Positions 39,820 to 49,532 of a DNA stretch of 64,000 nt are shown piece by piece. Both the position numbers and the translations under genes were made by a program. Source of the stretch: Clitoria ternatea. Its lineage: Eukaryota; Streptophyta; Magnoliopsida; Fabales; Fabaceae. Position 1 is the first letter of the stretch. Every line of letters starts with the position of its first letter. A model generated the notes under the pieces. It saw nothing but the letters and a program-made list of their open reading frames with translations. It was not told where the DNA came from and did not search any database. Location: assembly GCA_037962975.1 (NCBI GenBank), contig JAYKXN010000214.1, positions 37,648 through 101,647 on the forward strand, written 5' to 3'.

Positions 39820-40386
39820 ATGGCGTATAGGCGTAATCCTGATACAGTCGCTATGATTGAGGCCTTCAATCGCTTTGCCGACATACTTGCACAGCAACAA
39901 CAACCTATTGGTCAACCGAATCAAGGTCTTGACCAATTTCTTAAGCGGAAGCCTTCTGAATTTCATGGAGGATATAAGCCAGAAGATGCTCATGTCTGGA
40001 TCCGTGACTTAGAATGGATATTTGCTAGTATGGAATGCACCGAAGCCCAGAAGGTGGAATATGCGGTGTTCATGGTTCGGAATGAGGCTGAATCTTGGTG
40101 GATCCTTACCTGTGGGCGTATGATTGCTGCCTACACTCCTTTAAATTGGGAGAATTTTAAGGCGGAGTTTCTTAAGAAGTACTTTCCTGCGAGTTACAAA
40201 AATAAGAAAGAGCTTGAATTCATGGAACTCAAGCAAGGTGGCATGTCAGTTGAGGAGTATGCTCTGAAATTCGAGGAGCTATGTGTGTTTTATCCTCCCT
40301 TTCAGCAAGAGGGCACTGAAGTTTCGAAATGTGTTAAGTTTGAAAATGGACTACGCCAAGAGATTAAAAAGGCGATTTGTCACTAA
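39820..40386 (+). pseudogene. Gag, N-terminal part (capsid-like), ends at first premature stop
   Basis: Residues 1-188. A glutamine-rich start (ILAQQQQ) precedes a region with retrotransposon gag landmarks: FHGGYKPEDAHVW, WIFASMECTEAQK, ESWW, WENFKAEFLKKYFP and SVEEYALKFEEL. In the family this part forms the virus-like particle shell in the cytoplasm. The TAA at 40384 cuts it before the zinc knuckles. Confidence 0.9.
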
Positions 40387-41625
40387 GAGATTAGGAATTT
40401 TCCTACTCTTGTGGATAAATGTAGGATCTTTGAAGAGAATGATATTGCTCCAAGGAGTTACTCGGGGCATGATTACAAGTTGAAGGGCCAATCTTCTAGC
40501 TTCAAGAAGAAAGGCAACTTTAAGAACAATAGACGATTTGTACGTGGGTCCTCTTCTTTCAGAGGTGGACAAGGAGGCGGAAGGTATGGTGCCGATGGTG
40601 GCCGAGGCAATGGCCACGGACTTCGTTGTTTTAGATGTGGTGGAAATCATTTGGCTAGAGATTGCAATCATGAAGAAACAGTGGTGTGCTACAGGTGCAA
40701 CCAACCGGGGCATATCCGCCCTGATTGTCCTTTGAATGCTACAGATGTTGTGCCACGTGATAATGCAAACCGTGGAGGCTATGGTGCTTTTAGAGGCCGT
40801 GGTCGTGGAAACGGTAATGGCGGAAGAAATGGTAACCAAAATGGTGGTAACGGTCGTGGTAATGGAAACGGCCAAGGTAATGCTCACAGTGGTCGGAATG
40901 GCCCAAATCGTGGTGCTAATCAACAAATGGCTGGAAGAGTCTTTGCCGTGACCGGTGAAGAAGCAGCACAAGCTGAGGATCTTGTCCAAAGTGAGTGCCA
41001 AATAAATGGTAATGTTGTTAATGTGATATTTGATTCGGGTGCTACGCACTCTTTTATTTCTGAAGATTGTGTGAGGCGCTTTCGGGTGCCTGTGAGTATG
41101 GTGAAAGGTTCAATAATGGTGACTACACCGACTGGTGCTTGCTTAAGATCGGTGACTCGATGTGAAAATGTCGAGGTAGACTTGGAGGGTAGAAAATTTG
41201 TTGTATCCTTCGTGTGTTTACCTATGAAAGATCTGGATGTTATTCTGGGCATGGATTGGTTGTCCGCCAACAAGGTTTTGGTGGATTGTCATAGCAAGAT
41301 AGTGATTTTTCCAACCTCTAACACTGGAGGCTTTGATGTTAGAGGTATCTCTCAACTTCTTATGATGTTTTGCTTGGTTGATGGGAATAGTGTAACCCAA
41401 TCTGGTGGAATTCCTATTGTTTCAGAATTTCCCAATGTGTTTCTGGAAGAGATTCCTGGATTACCTCCTCCACGAGAAGTGGAATTTTCTATCGATCTTA
41501 TTCCGGGTGCGGAACCTGTTTCTCGAGCTCCTTATAGGATGTCTCCTATGGAGTTAATTGAGTTGAAAAAGCAAGTAGAAGAATTACTTGAGCGGGAGTT
41601 TATTCGCCCAAGTGTGTCCCCTTAG
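40387..41625 (+). pseudogene. Gag C-terminus (nucleocapsid), aspartic protease and start of RT
   Basis: The frame continues after the first stop. A first knuckle, CFRCGGNHLARDC (270-282), has spacing CX2CX3HX4C, one residue short of the canonical form. The second, CYRCNQPGHIRPDC (290-303), is canonical. A Gly/Asn/Arg-rich linker of about 60 residues follows, which would suit RNA binding. Protease landmarks are IFDSGATHSFIS (D405) and VILGMDWL. The segment ends in the RT entry region (PGAEPVSRAPYRMSP, then REFIRPSVSP) at the TAG at 41623. Confidence 0.9.
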
Positions 41626-42180
41626 GGTGCTCCTGTACTGTTGGTGAAGAAGAAAGATGGGAGCATGAGATTGTGCGTTGATTATCGCCAACTCAACAAA
41701 CTAACCATTAAGAATAAATACCCTCTTCCACGTATTGATGATCTTTTGGATCAATTGAAGGGTGCTGTTGTGTTTTCGAAGATTGATTTGCGTTTTGGAT
41801 ATCATCAAATTCGGGTGAAGGCCGAAGATATTCCCAAAACTGCTTTCCGAACGTGGTATGGACATTATGAGTACGTGGTGATGCCATTTGGGGTGACGAA
41901 TGCCCCTGTGATTTTTATGAGTTACATGAATCGCATCTTCCATGAATATCTGGACCAATTCATCGTAGTGTTTATTGATGACATTTTGGTGTACTCCAAG
42001 AGTCATGAAGAGCATGAAAGACATCTTCGTCTTGTGTTGACGATCCTTCACGAAAAGGAGTTGTATGTGAAGCTCTCTAAGTGTGAATTTTGGCTGTCTG
42101 AGGTCCAATTTCTTGGACATGTTATTTCAAATGATGGAGTTGCTGTGGATAGATCCAAAGTTGAAGCTGTGATGGCTTGA
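41626..42180 (+). pseudogene. Reverse transcriptase core
   Basis: Landmarks are LLVKKKDGSMRLCVDYRQLN, NKYPLPRIDDLLDQL, FSKIDLRFGYHQI, KTAFRTWYGHYEYVVMPFG and the catalytic VVFIDDILVYS (718-721), followed by KCEFW and VQFLGHVIS. The usual Ser in the LRSGYHQI-type motif is Phe here, which needs only one transition. The TGA at 42178 ends the segment. Confidence 0.93.
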
Positions 42181-42495
42181 GAAAGACCAACGTCGGTGAC
42201 GGAGATAAGAAGTTTTCTTGGTCTTGCCGGTTACTACCGGAGATTCATTGAAGGGTTTTCCCGTTTGGCGTTACCGCTAACAAAGTTGACTTGGAAGAAC
42301 CAATCTTTCGTGTGGACCCGTGAATGTGAGGAAAGTTTCCAAGAGTTGAAGTTAAGGCTTACTACCGCACCGGTGTTAGCATTGCCCAATTTGACAGATG
42401 AATTTGTGGTATATTGCGATGCATCTAAGCTTGGTCTTGGATGTGTGTTGATGCAAAAGGAGCGTGTGATAGCCTATGCATCGAGGCAGTTGTGA
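42181..42495 (+). pseudogene. RT connection region and start of RNase H
   Basis: Landmarks are IRSFLGLAGYYRRFI, GFSRLALPLTKLTWK and VLALPN, then FVVYCDASKLGLGCVLMQ with the first RNase H acidic residue at D867. The TGA at 42493 interrupts the domain. Confidence 0.9.
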
Positions 42496-43398
42496 CTGCA
42501 TGAGGTTAACTATCCCACACATGATCTTGAATTGGCGGCAGTGGTGTTTGCATTGAAGTTATGGCGACACTACTTGTATGGCTTCAAGTTTGTGGTCTTT
42601 AGTGATCACAAAAGCCTTAAATACTTGTTTGACCAGAAGGAGTTGAATATGCGCCAAAGACGGTGGATGAAGTTCCTAAAAGACTATGAATTTGAATTGA
42701 AGTATCATCCCGGTAAGGCGAATGTAGTTGCCGATGCTTTGAGCTGGAAGTCATTGCATGTCTCCATGATGATGGCAAAGGAAATGGAGTTGATAGAACG
42801 ATTTAGAGATTTGAATGTGGGCGTGGGGATTTATACTCCAAAGAAAATGGCATTAGAGATGTTGAAGGTTACTAATAAATTTCTTGAATATATGAAGGCG
42901 CAACAACCCAATGATGAGTATTTGATTGAGATGAAAAAGACCCAAGAGAAAGGGAAGAATATGTTCTTAGTGGAAGGTCAAGATGGTATTTGGCGTGTTA
43001 AGGGCCGAATTTATGTTCCCTCAAGTGGTGATGTGAGGAAATGTATACTTGAGGAAGCCCACAAAAGCAAATTGAGTATTCATCCTGGTTCCACTAAGAT
43101 GTATCAAGATTTGAAGAAAAATTTTTGGTGGCCCGGTTTGAAACGTGATGTGGCGAATTTTGTGGCATCTTGCCTTGTTTGTCAAAAGGCTAAGGTCGAG
43201 CATCGGAGACCATCTGGTTATTTGAAACCATTGGAGATTCCTGTTTGGAAATGGGATAGTATAGCCATGGATTTTGTTTCGGGACTACCCAGAACTCGTG
43301 CTGGAAACGATGCTATATGGGTGATTGTTGATAGATTGACAAAATGTGCTCACTTTTTACCCATAAATATGAAGAGTCCTTTGGAGAAATTGGCATAA
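42496..43398 (+). pseudogene. RNase H remainder and integrase N-terminal zinc finger
   Basis: RNase H landmarks are ALKLWRHYLYG, VVFSDHKSLKYLF, QRRWMKFLKDYEF and ANVVADALSWK; the residue after ALS is commonly Arg in the family and is Trp here. The integrase HHCC finger follows (H1081, H1088, C1118, C1121) with NFWWPGLKRDV. The catalytic core opens with WDSIAMDFVSGLP (D1151) and VIVDRLTKCAHF. The segment ends at the TAA at 43396. Confidence 0.9.
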
Positions 43399-44127
43399 AT
43401 ATACATCAAGGAGATTGTTAGGCTGCATGGTGTTCCGTCCAGTATTATATCCGACTGTGATCCTCGTTTTACTTCTCAGTTTTGGGGGCGTTTGCATGAT
43501 GAGTTGGGTTCTAAGTTAAAGCTTAGTTCTGCTTATCACCCTCAAACCGATGGGCAATCGGAGAGAACTATACAAAGCCTGGAGGATCTATTGAGGGCTT
43601 GTGTTCTTGAGCACGGTGGATGTTGGGAGAGATTCCTCCCATTGATCGAGTTCATATACAATAACAGCTTCCATTCCAGTATTGGTATGGCACCTTATGA
43701 GGCGTTGTATGGAAGGAAGTGTAGAACTCCCTTGTGTTGGCTTGAAGTTGGTGAAAACTTGGCTTTAGGGCCGGAGATTATCCAAGAAACTACCGAGCAG
43801 ATTAAAATGATACAAGAGAATATGAAGATTGCTCAAGATAGGCAGAAGAGTTATTATGACAAGAGGCATAAACCACTTGAGTTTCAAGTTGGTGACCATG
43901 TGTTTTTGAAGGTCTCGCGTGATAAAGGCATTGGAAGGGCGTTGAAGAGTGGGAAGTTGAGCCCTAGGTTTATCGGACCTTATGAGGTGTTGGAGCGGAT
44001 TGGTGAGGTTGCTTATCGGATAGAATTCCCTCCGCATATTGCTAATCTACACAACGTGTTTCACGTATCGCAGTTGACGAAATATGTTTATGATCCTCTA
44101 CACGTGATCCCTATGGACGAGATTTAG
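43399..44127 (+). pseudogene. Integrase catalytic core and C-terminal domain
   Basis: The second acidic residue lies in SIISDCDPRFTSQFW (D1212) and the third in DGQSERTIQ (E1248), with 35 residues between them as in DD35E enzymes. Cys at 1213 replaces the usual Arg, again a possible transition. Family C-terminal landmarks follow: FIYNNSFHSSIG, APYEALYGRKCRTPLCW, SYYDKRHKPLEFQVGD, GPYEVLERIG and NLHNVFHVSQLTKY. The TAG at 44125 ends the segment. Confidence 0.92.
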
Positions 44128-44316
44128 GTGCGAGATGATCTATCTATTTCTCCTGTTTCTGTTCGTATTGTCGGACATTCCGTGAAGAAATTGCGGAACA
44201 AGTTGGTACCTTTGGTGGAGGTCGCTTGGAAACATGGAAATGCAGAAACGATCACATGGGAACGTGAGGACGATATCAGAGAACGGTATCCTGACGCATT
44301 TGAATCCGGTATGTGA
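44128..44316 (+). pseudogene. Chromodomain-like C-terminal tail of the integrase
   Basis: The last 62 codons (VRDDLSISPVSVRI, then VKKLRNKLVPLVEVAWK and ETITWEREDDIRERYPDAF) resemble the group II chromodomain-like end of Tekay/Del chromoviruses, thought to guide integration to heterochromatin. Insertion inside a satellite array fits that role, though one insertion proves nothing. Confidence 0.75.
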
Positions 44317-44342
44317 AATTTCGGGGACGAAATTTTCTATTT

Positions 44343-44353
44343 GGTGGGGTGGA
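44343..44353 (+). other. Polypurine tract before the 3' LTR
   Basis: GGTGGGGTGGA lies one base before the 3' LTR start (TGTAACATC at 44355). It is the expected primer for plus-strand synthesis. The preceding TTTCGGGGACGAAATTTT is a conserved feature upstream of 3' LTRs in this clade. Confidence 0.7.
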
Positions 44354-44354
44354 T

Positions 44355-45429
44355 TGTAACATCCCAAATTTTAAAATGAGAGAATTAATTACCGGAATAA
44401 ATATTAGAAATTGGTATATGGAGTATTTAACATCCCAAACTATTGAGAATAATTAAATTAAGATTTTGGGAATTTTTGGTAATTTTTAGAGACCGGTTGA
44501 GCTGAAATTAAGCCCGGTTGAGATATGGGTGTCGGACCAAGTATCTCGGAATGAGATGATATTGGTCAGGGCTGAAGAGAATATTATTGGGAATCCGAAT
44601 ATGTATTCGGAATAATTTTTAGATGATGTTTGAGCCCGAACGGAGAACCTGTTGGTTAAGAAACGATGAAGTTTTAATGAGTTGGATTAAAAATAAATTG
44701 GAAATTCTATTTTTCCCTTGCTTATTCACGTGTGTTTACTGATGGTATTAGGCATTTTTACTTCTTCTTCTTCTCTTCATCATATTCTCTATTTTTCCTC
44801 TCTTCTTCTTTCTAAACCCTAGCATTTTGGTTTCATCTTCCACTCCTTCTTAACTTCGTTTGAAGTGGAGCTTGAAGGAGGCTTGTGGAGCTGCTGTCTT
44901 CCTCCTTCTCTTCCTCATTTTCGCAGCTTTCTCTCCCTCTAGTAAACCCATTTTCGTTTTTGGGTTTTGAGGTAAGTATACCCATATTTTTGCTAAGGTT
45001 TTGGTTAAGAGTATGTGGTATTATGTGTTTTGGGAGCTATGCATGTGAATGGATGTTCTTGAGAAGAGTAATTAATGCAAGGGTTTAATGTGGATTTTAT
45101 AAAAGTAAGGTTCCTTTGTGAAGTAAGGAAGTGGATGTATTTATTGTTGGAAGGAGAAGAATATTTATGAAGGTTGTTGGAAATTTTATGAAACCCTAAC
45201 TTCATGAATTTGGGGGAAATGCATAATGGAGGTTGATGAGTATTAATTGTTGATGATAAAGGTGAGATATGATGTTTAAGGGTCATTGGTGATGATATTT
45301 TGTTGGTGGAAGATTGTAATGGAGAAACCCATGAAAGGGTTTGGTTGTTGAATGCATAATAATAAAGGGTAGCACCTAACCATGGTGGTTATGGTGGATA
45401 AAATGAAATAAAAGAGTTTTGAGAGTTAT
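44355..45429 (+). repeat. 3' LTR, truncated at a duplication junction
   Basis: It matches the first 1075 bp of the 5' LTR (35662-36736) with 14 substitutions and no indels. At GAGAGTTAT the match stops and satellite A sequence (TATTAAGTAGTTT) begins. About 2.8 kb of the LTR is missing. TTAT is common to both sides, so the join may have used a 4-bp microhomology. Confidence 0.93.
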
Positions 45430-46531
45430 TAAGTAGTTTAGGTGTATGGAATCCAAAACAACATTGAAAGTATTTATAAATATTGTATAAAACTTTTAAA
45501 AAGAAAAGAAGTCTCGCCACTAGTGCGTTTTCTATCACCATATTATGTTATTTTATGTTGATTAAGAAATTTAGTTATTTTAGGTAAACTTGTTGAACTT
45601 ATCAATTATTCTTGTGTTACTTTTAAAATTACATTGAATAATAGAGAATAAAGATCAATGATTATTTCATATTCCACTGATATAAATAGTATCAAGATTA
45701 TTTAATAAGAGTATATATTGAAAAAAATAATCAATGCACATTGTAAAATTAAAGAAGTCATATAAAAATAAACATAAAAAATACTAAAACACATGTCATA
45801 AAAAGGATAAGAGAAAATACATTAAAAATTAAGGAAAAATAAAATATATTATTTATATTTTTAATTAATTTTAATATATTTTAAATTAAATGCATCAATT
45901 AAGACTTGGTGTGATCACTTACGCGATTCTCTTACTAAATAAACCTTAAAAATAAAAGAATATAATTATTAATAATATATAATTTGTTTATTAATTTTAT
46001 CACATTCTTTTACTATTTATCTTTGCTATCGATAAAGCGAAAAGGGAATTAATCATCTTCTATTGATAATTGATAGCAAAAGTGAGAGAATCTAATTAAG
46101 AATAATATTTATAAAAATATTAACATATAATTGATATCAAAGATAACTAACTCCATTTAAGAATGGTATTAGTAAAAATAATGATTCATTCTGGTTATAA
46201 AATGACTAAAAAAACTCACAAAAACTTCATAAATGCACACGCATGCATGGACGCACATACACATGCACGAAAATTATTAAGTAGTTTCATTGTATGGAAT
46301 CCAAAACAACATTGAAAGTATTTATAAATATTGTATAAAACTTTTAAAAGGAAAAGAAGTCTCGCCACTAGTGCTTTTTTTATCACCATATTATGTTATT
46401 TTATGTTGATTAAGAAATTTAGTTATTTTAGGTAAACATATTAAACTTGTCAATTATGCTTGGAATACTTTAAAAATTCCATTGAGTAATAAAGAAGAAA
46501 GATCAATGATTATTACATATTCCACTGATAT
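45430..46531 (+). repeat. Satellite family A, copy 2 of 6979-8085
   Basis: About 1.3 A monomers in forward orientation, with a landmark near 46236. It is the counterpart of 6979-8085. The first bases carry clustered differences from copy 1 (TTTAGGTGTATGG against TTTCATTGTATGG). Confidence 0.9.
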
Positions 46532-47607
46532 ATAGGTACTGACCCATCTTTATAATCTAAAAACAAATCATATAGAATAACAACTGAATAATTTTAAATA
46601 TTATAAATTAAAATTTAAAATAGTTATTGTAATTGTTTTTATAATTATTAATATATAGGTACTGACCCATCTTTGAAATCTAAATATATGATGGATTTTC
46701 AAATCAATTATAGATATAGATACGTGATGAAATATGATAGTAAAGTTTTTAAGATAGTAAAGTAATACATATATGATGGATTTGCAAATCAATTATAGAT
46801 ATAGATACGTGACTAAATATGATTCTCAGATATATCTTAGTATTTCTTCACATAAGACTTATTTTGTAAATACTTATTATTTGAATTTAATAATTCTAAC
46901 ATTCTAAAATTAGCCATCAAAATATAGTCTAAGGTTTAGCTCTTTAGTGCTAAAAATCAGATTTAAACTTCAATAACAAATTTTCAATATGATTGTGAGT
47001 TCAAGAATTCTTTGAAACCCCTAAAAATTTTATATAGAAATTACTTCTTTGATGAAAACTAATAGATGAAGCATTTTTAAAGCTCGTGTAGTCCATTTAA
47101 ATGCTAATTTTGAGCTCAAATTATGTTGAGTTATGATCTTTTAAAGCTCAATTTATATATTGTTTGTTCCTTAATATGTCGGTACTAACTCATCTTTAAA
47201 ATCTAAAAACAAAACATATAGAATAACAACTTAATAATTTTACAATATTATAAAATTAAAATTAAATATAGTTATGGTAATTGCTTTTATATTATACTAG
47301 TTAAACTTTGGAAATCATAGTGACCTAATAGACATTATAAATTTAGCTAAATAGACTTCATAAGCAAACCATAGGATAATTTCACTGAGAGAAAAAATAT
47401 GGTTGTGTTGTGAGGCAATGTTGACAGTATATGCGTAGGCTATGATGAGTGACACCACTATTTAGAGTAAAAAGGAAAGGACTTTATTTTCTTGTGTTTG
47501 AAGAGTAATATAGAGAACCATTTTTAAAAAGTTTAATATGTAGTTAATCTTAATGTTTTATAAGTTTGACTTCTTAAACCTATTAAATGTTATTATTATG
47601 TTCTTTA

Positions 47608-47651
<44 letters not shown>

Positions 47652-48547
47652 GTGTACACATTAATATTTCATTTGTAAATCAATGTTCTAAAATTTAGGG
47701 TAAAGTTTTTGTATAGTAAAGTAACATATAAATGATGGATTTGCAAATCAATTATAGATATAGATACGTGATTAAATATGTTTCTCAGATATTTCTTAAT
47801 ATTTCTTCACATAAGACTTGTTTTGTAAATACTTATTATTTGAATTTAATAATTCCAACATTCTAAAATTAGCCATCAAAATATACGCTAAGGTTTAGCT
47901 CTTTAGTGTTAAAAATCAAATTCAAACTTCAATAACGAATTTTCAATATGATTATGAGTTCAAGAATTCTTTAAAACCCTTAGAAATTTTATTTAGGAAT
48001 TACTTATTTGATGAAAACTAATAGATGAAGCATTTCCAAAGATTGTGTAGTCTATTTAAATGCTAATTTTGAGCTCAAATTATGTTTAGTTATAATCTTT
48101 TAAAGCTTAATTTAGATATTGTTTGTTCCTTAATAAGTGAGTACTGACTCATCTTTGAAATCTAAAAACAAAACATATAAAATAACAACTTAATAATTTT
48201 TAAATATTATAAAATCAAAATTAAATATAATTATGGTAATTGTTTTTGAAATCATAGTGACCTAATAGACATTATAAATTTAGCTAAATAGACTTGATAA
48301 GCACACCTTAGGACAATTACACTGAAAGAATAAATATGGTTGTGTTGTGAGGCAATGTTGACAACATATGTGTAGGCTATGATGAGGGACACGCCTATTT
48401 AGAGTAAAAAAGAAAGGACTTCATTTTTTTGTTTTTGAAGAGTAATATAGAGAACCATTTTTAAAAAGTTATATACGTAGTTAATCTTCATGTTTTATAA
48501 GTTTGACTTCTTCTTAAACCTATTAAATGTTATTATTATGTTCTTTA

Positions 48548-48584
<37 letters not shown>

Positions 48585-49497
48585 GTGGGTACACGTTATT
48601 AATTCATTTTTAAGTCAATGTTTTAAAATTTAGAGTAAAGTTTTTGACATAGTAAAGTAATATATAAATGATGGATTTACAAATCAATTATAGATATAGA
48701 TACGTGACTAAATATGATTCTGAGATATATCTTAATATTTCTTCACATAAGAGTTATTTTGTAAATACTTATTATTTGAATTGAATAATTCTAACATTCT
48801 AAAATTAGCCATCGAAATATACTTTAATTCTTTAGTGCTAAACATCAAATTTAAACTTCAATAACGAATTTTCAATATGATTGTGAGTTCAAGAATTCTT
48901 TAAAACCCCAGGAAATTTTATTTAGGAAAAACTTGTTTGATGAAAACTAATAAATGAAACATTTCAAAGCTTGTGTAGTCCATTTGAATGCTAATTTTGA
49001 GCTTAAACTATGTTGAGTTATGATCTTTTAAAGCTAAATATAGATATTGTTTGTTCCTTAATATATCGGTATTGACTCATCTTTGAAATCTGAAAACAAA
49101 ACATATAGAATAACAACTTAATAATTTTACAATATTATAAAATTAAAATTAAATATGGTTATGGTAATTGCTTTTATAATTATACTAGTTATACTTTTGA
49201 ATTCATAGTGACATAGTAGACATTATAAATATAGCTAAATAGACTTAATAAGCAAATCTTAGGACAATTTCACTAAAAGAAAAAATATGGTTGTGTTGTA
49301 AGGCAATGTTGACCACATATGTGTAGGCTATGAGGAGTGGCACCCCTATTTAATAAAAAAAAGGACTTCATTTTCTTGTTTTTGAAGAGTAATATCGAGA
49401 ACCATTTTTAAAAAGTTTAATATGTACTTAATCTTAATGTTTTATAAGTTTGACTTCTTCTTACACCTATTAAATGTTATTATTATATTCTTTACTC

Positions 49498-49532
<35 letters not shown>

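Larger units (their letters stand above)
39820..44316 (+). pseudogene. Gag-pol polyprotein, single frame with six premature stops
   Basis: One frame runs from ATG at 39820 to TGA at 44314-44316, a span of 1498 residue positions with no net frameshift. Premature stops are at 40384, 41623, 42178, 42493, 43396 and 44125 (residue positions 189, 602, 787, 892, 1193 and 1436). Each is one C-to-T or G-to-A change from a sense codon. Visible in order: capsid-type gag region; two zinc knuckles (270-282 and 290-303); a protease DSGA at 405-408; RT FIDD at 718-721; RNase H CDAS near 867; an integrase HHCC finger (H1081, H1088, C1118, C1121); DD35E residues D1151, D1212 and E1248; and a chromodomain-like tail. 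The GTG three bases upstream is not a plausible start. Most ORFs on the other strand here are shadows. Confidence 0.92.
35662..45429 (+). mobile_element. Ty3/gypsy LTR retrotransposon, Tekay/Del-like chromovirus, decayed and 3'-truncated
   Basis: Order: long 5' LTR, primer binding site, leader, one gag-pol frame (gag, protease, RT, RNase H, integrase, chromodomain-like tail), polypurine tract, then a 3' LTR cut after 1075 bp. Integrase lies after RT/RNase H, which is the Ty3/gypsy order. The very long LTR and the C-terminal chromodomain-like segment fit the Tekay/Del clade, but that assignment is inferred. The element sits in an inverted A monomer between GACCGAT and the expected AGTAAAAG. 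The 5-bp target duplication (CCGAT on the left) cannot be checked because the right end is missing. Six in-frame stops make the copy unable to encode its proteins. Confidence 0.92.

Noticed and set aside
40351..41049. 232-codon ORF on the minus strand within gag
   Set aside because: It is the shadow of the Gly/Asn-rich and zinc-knuckle region on the plus strand.
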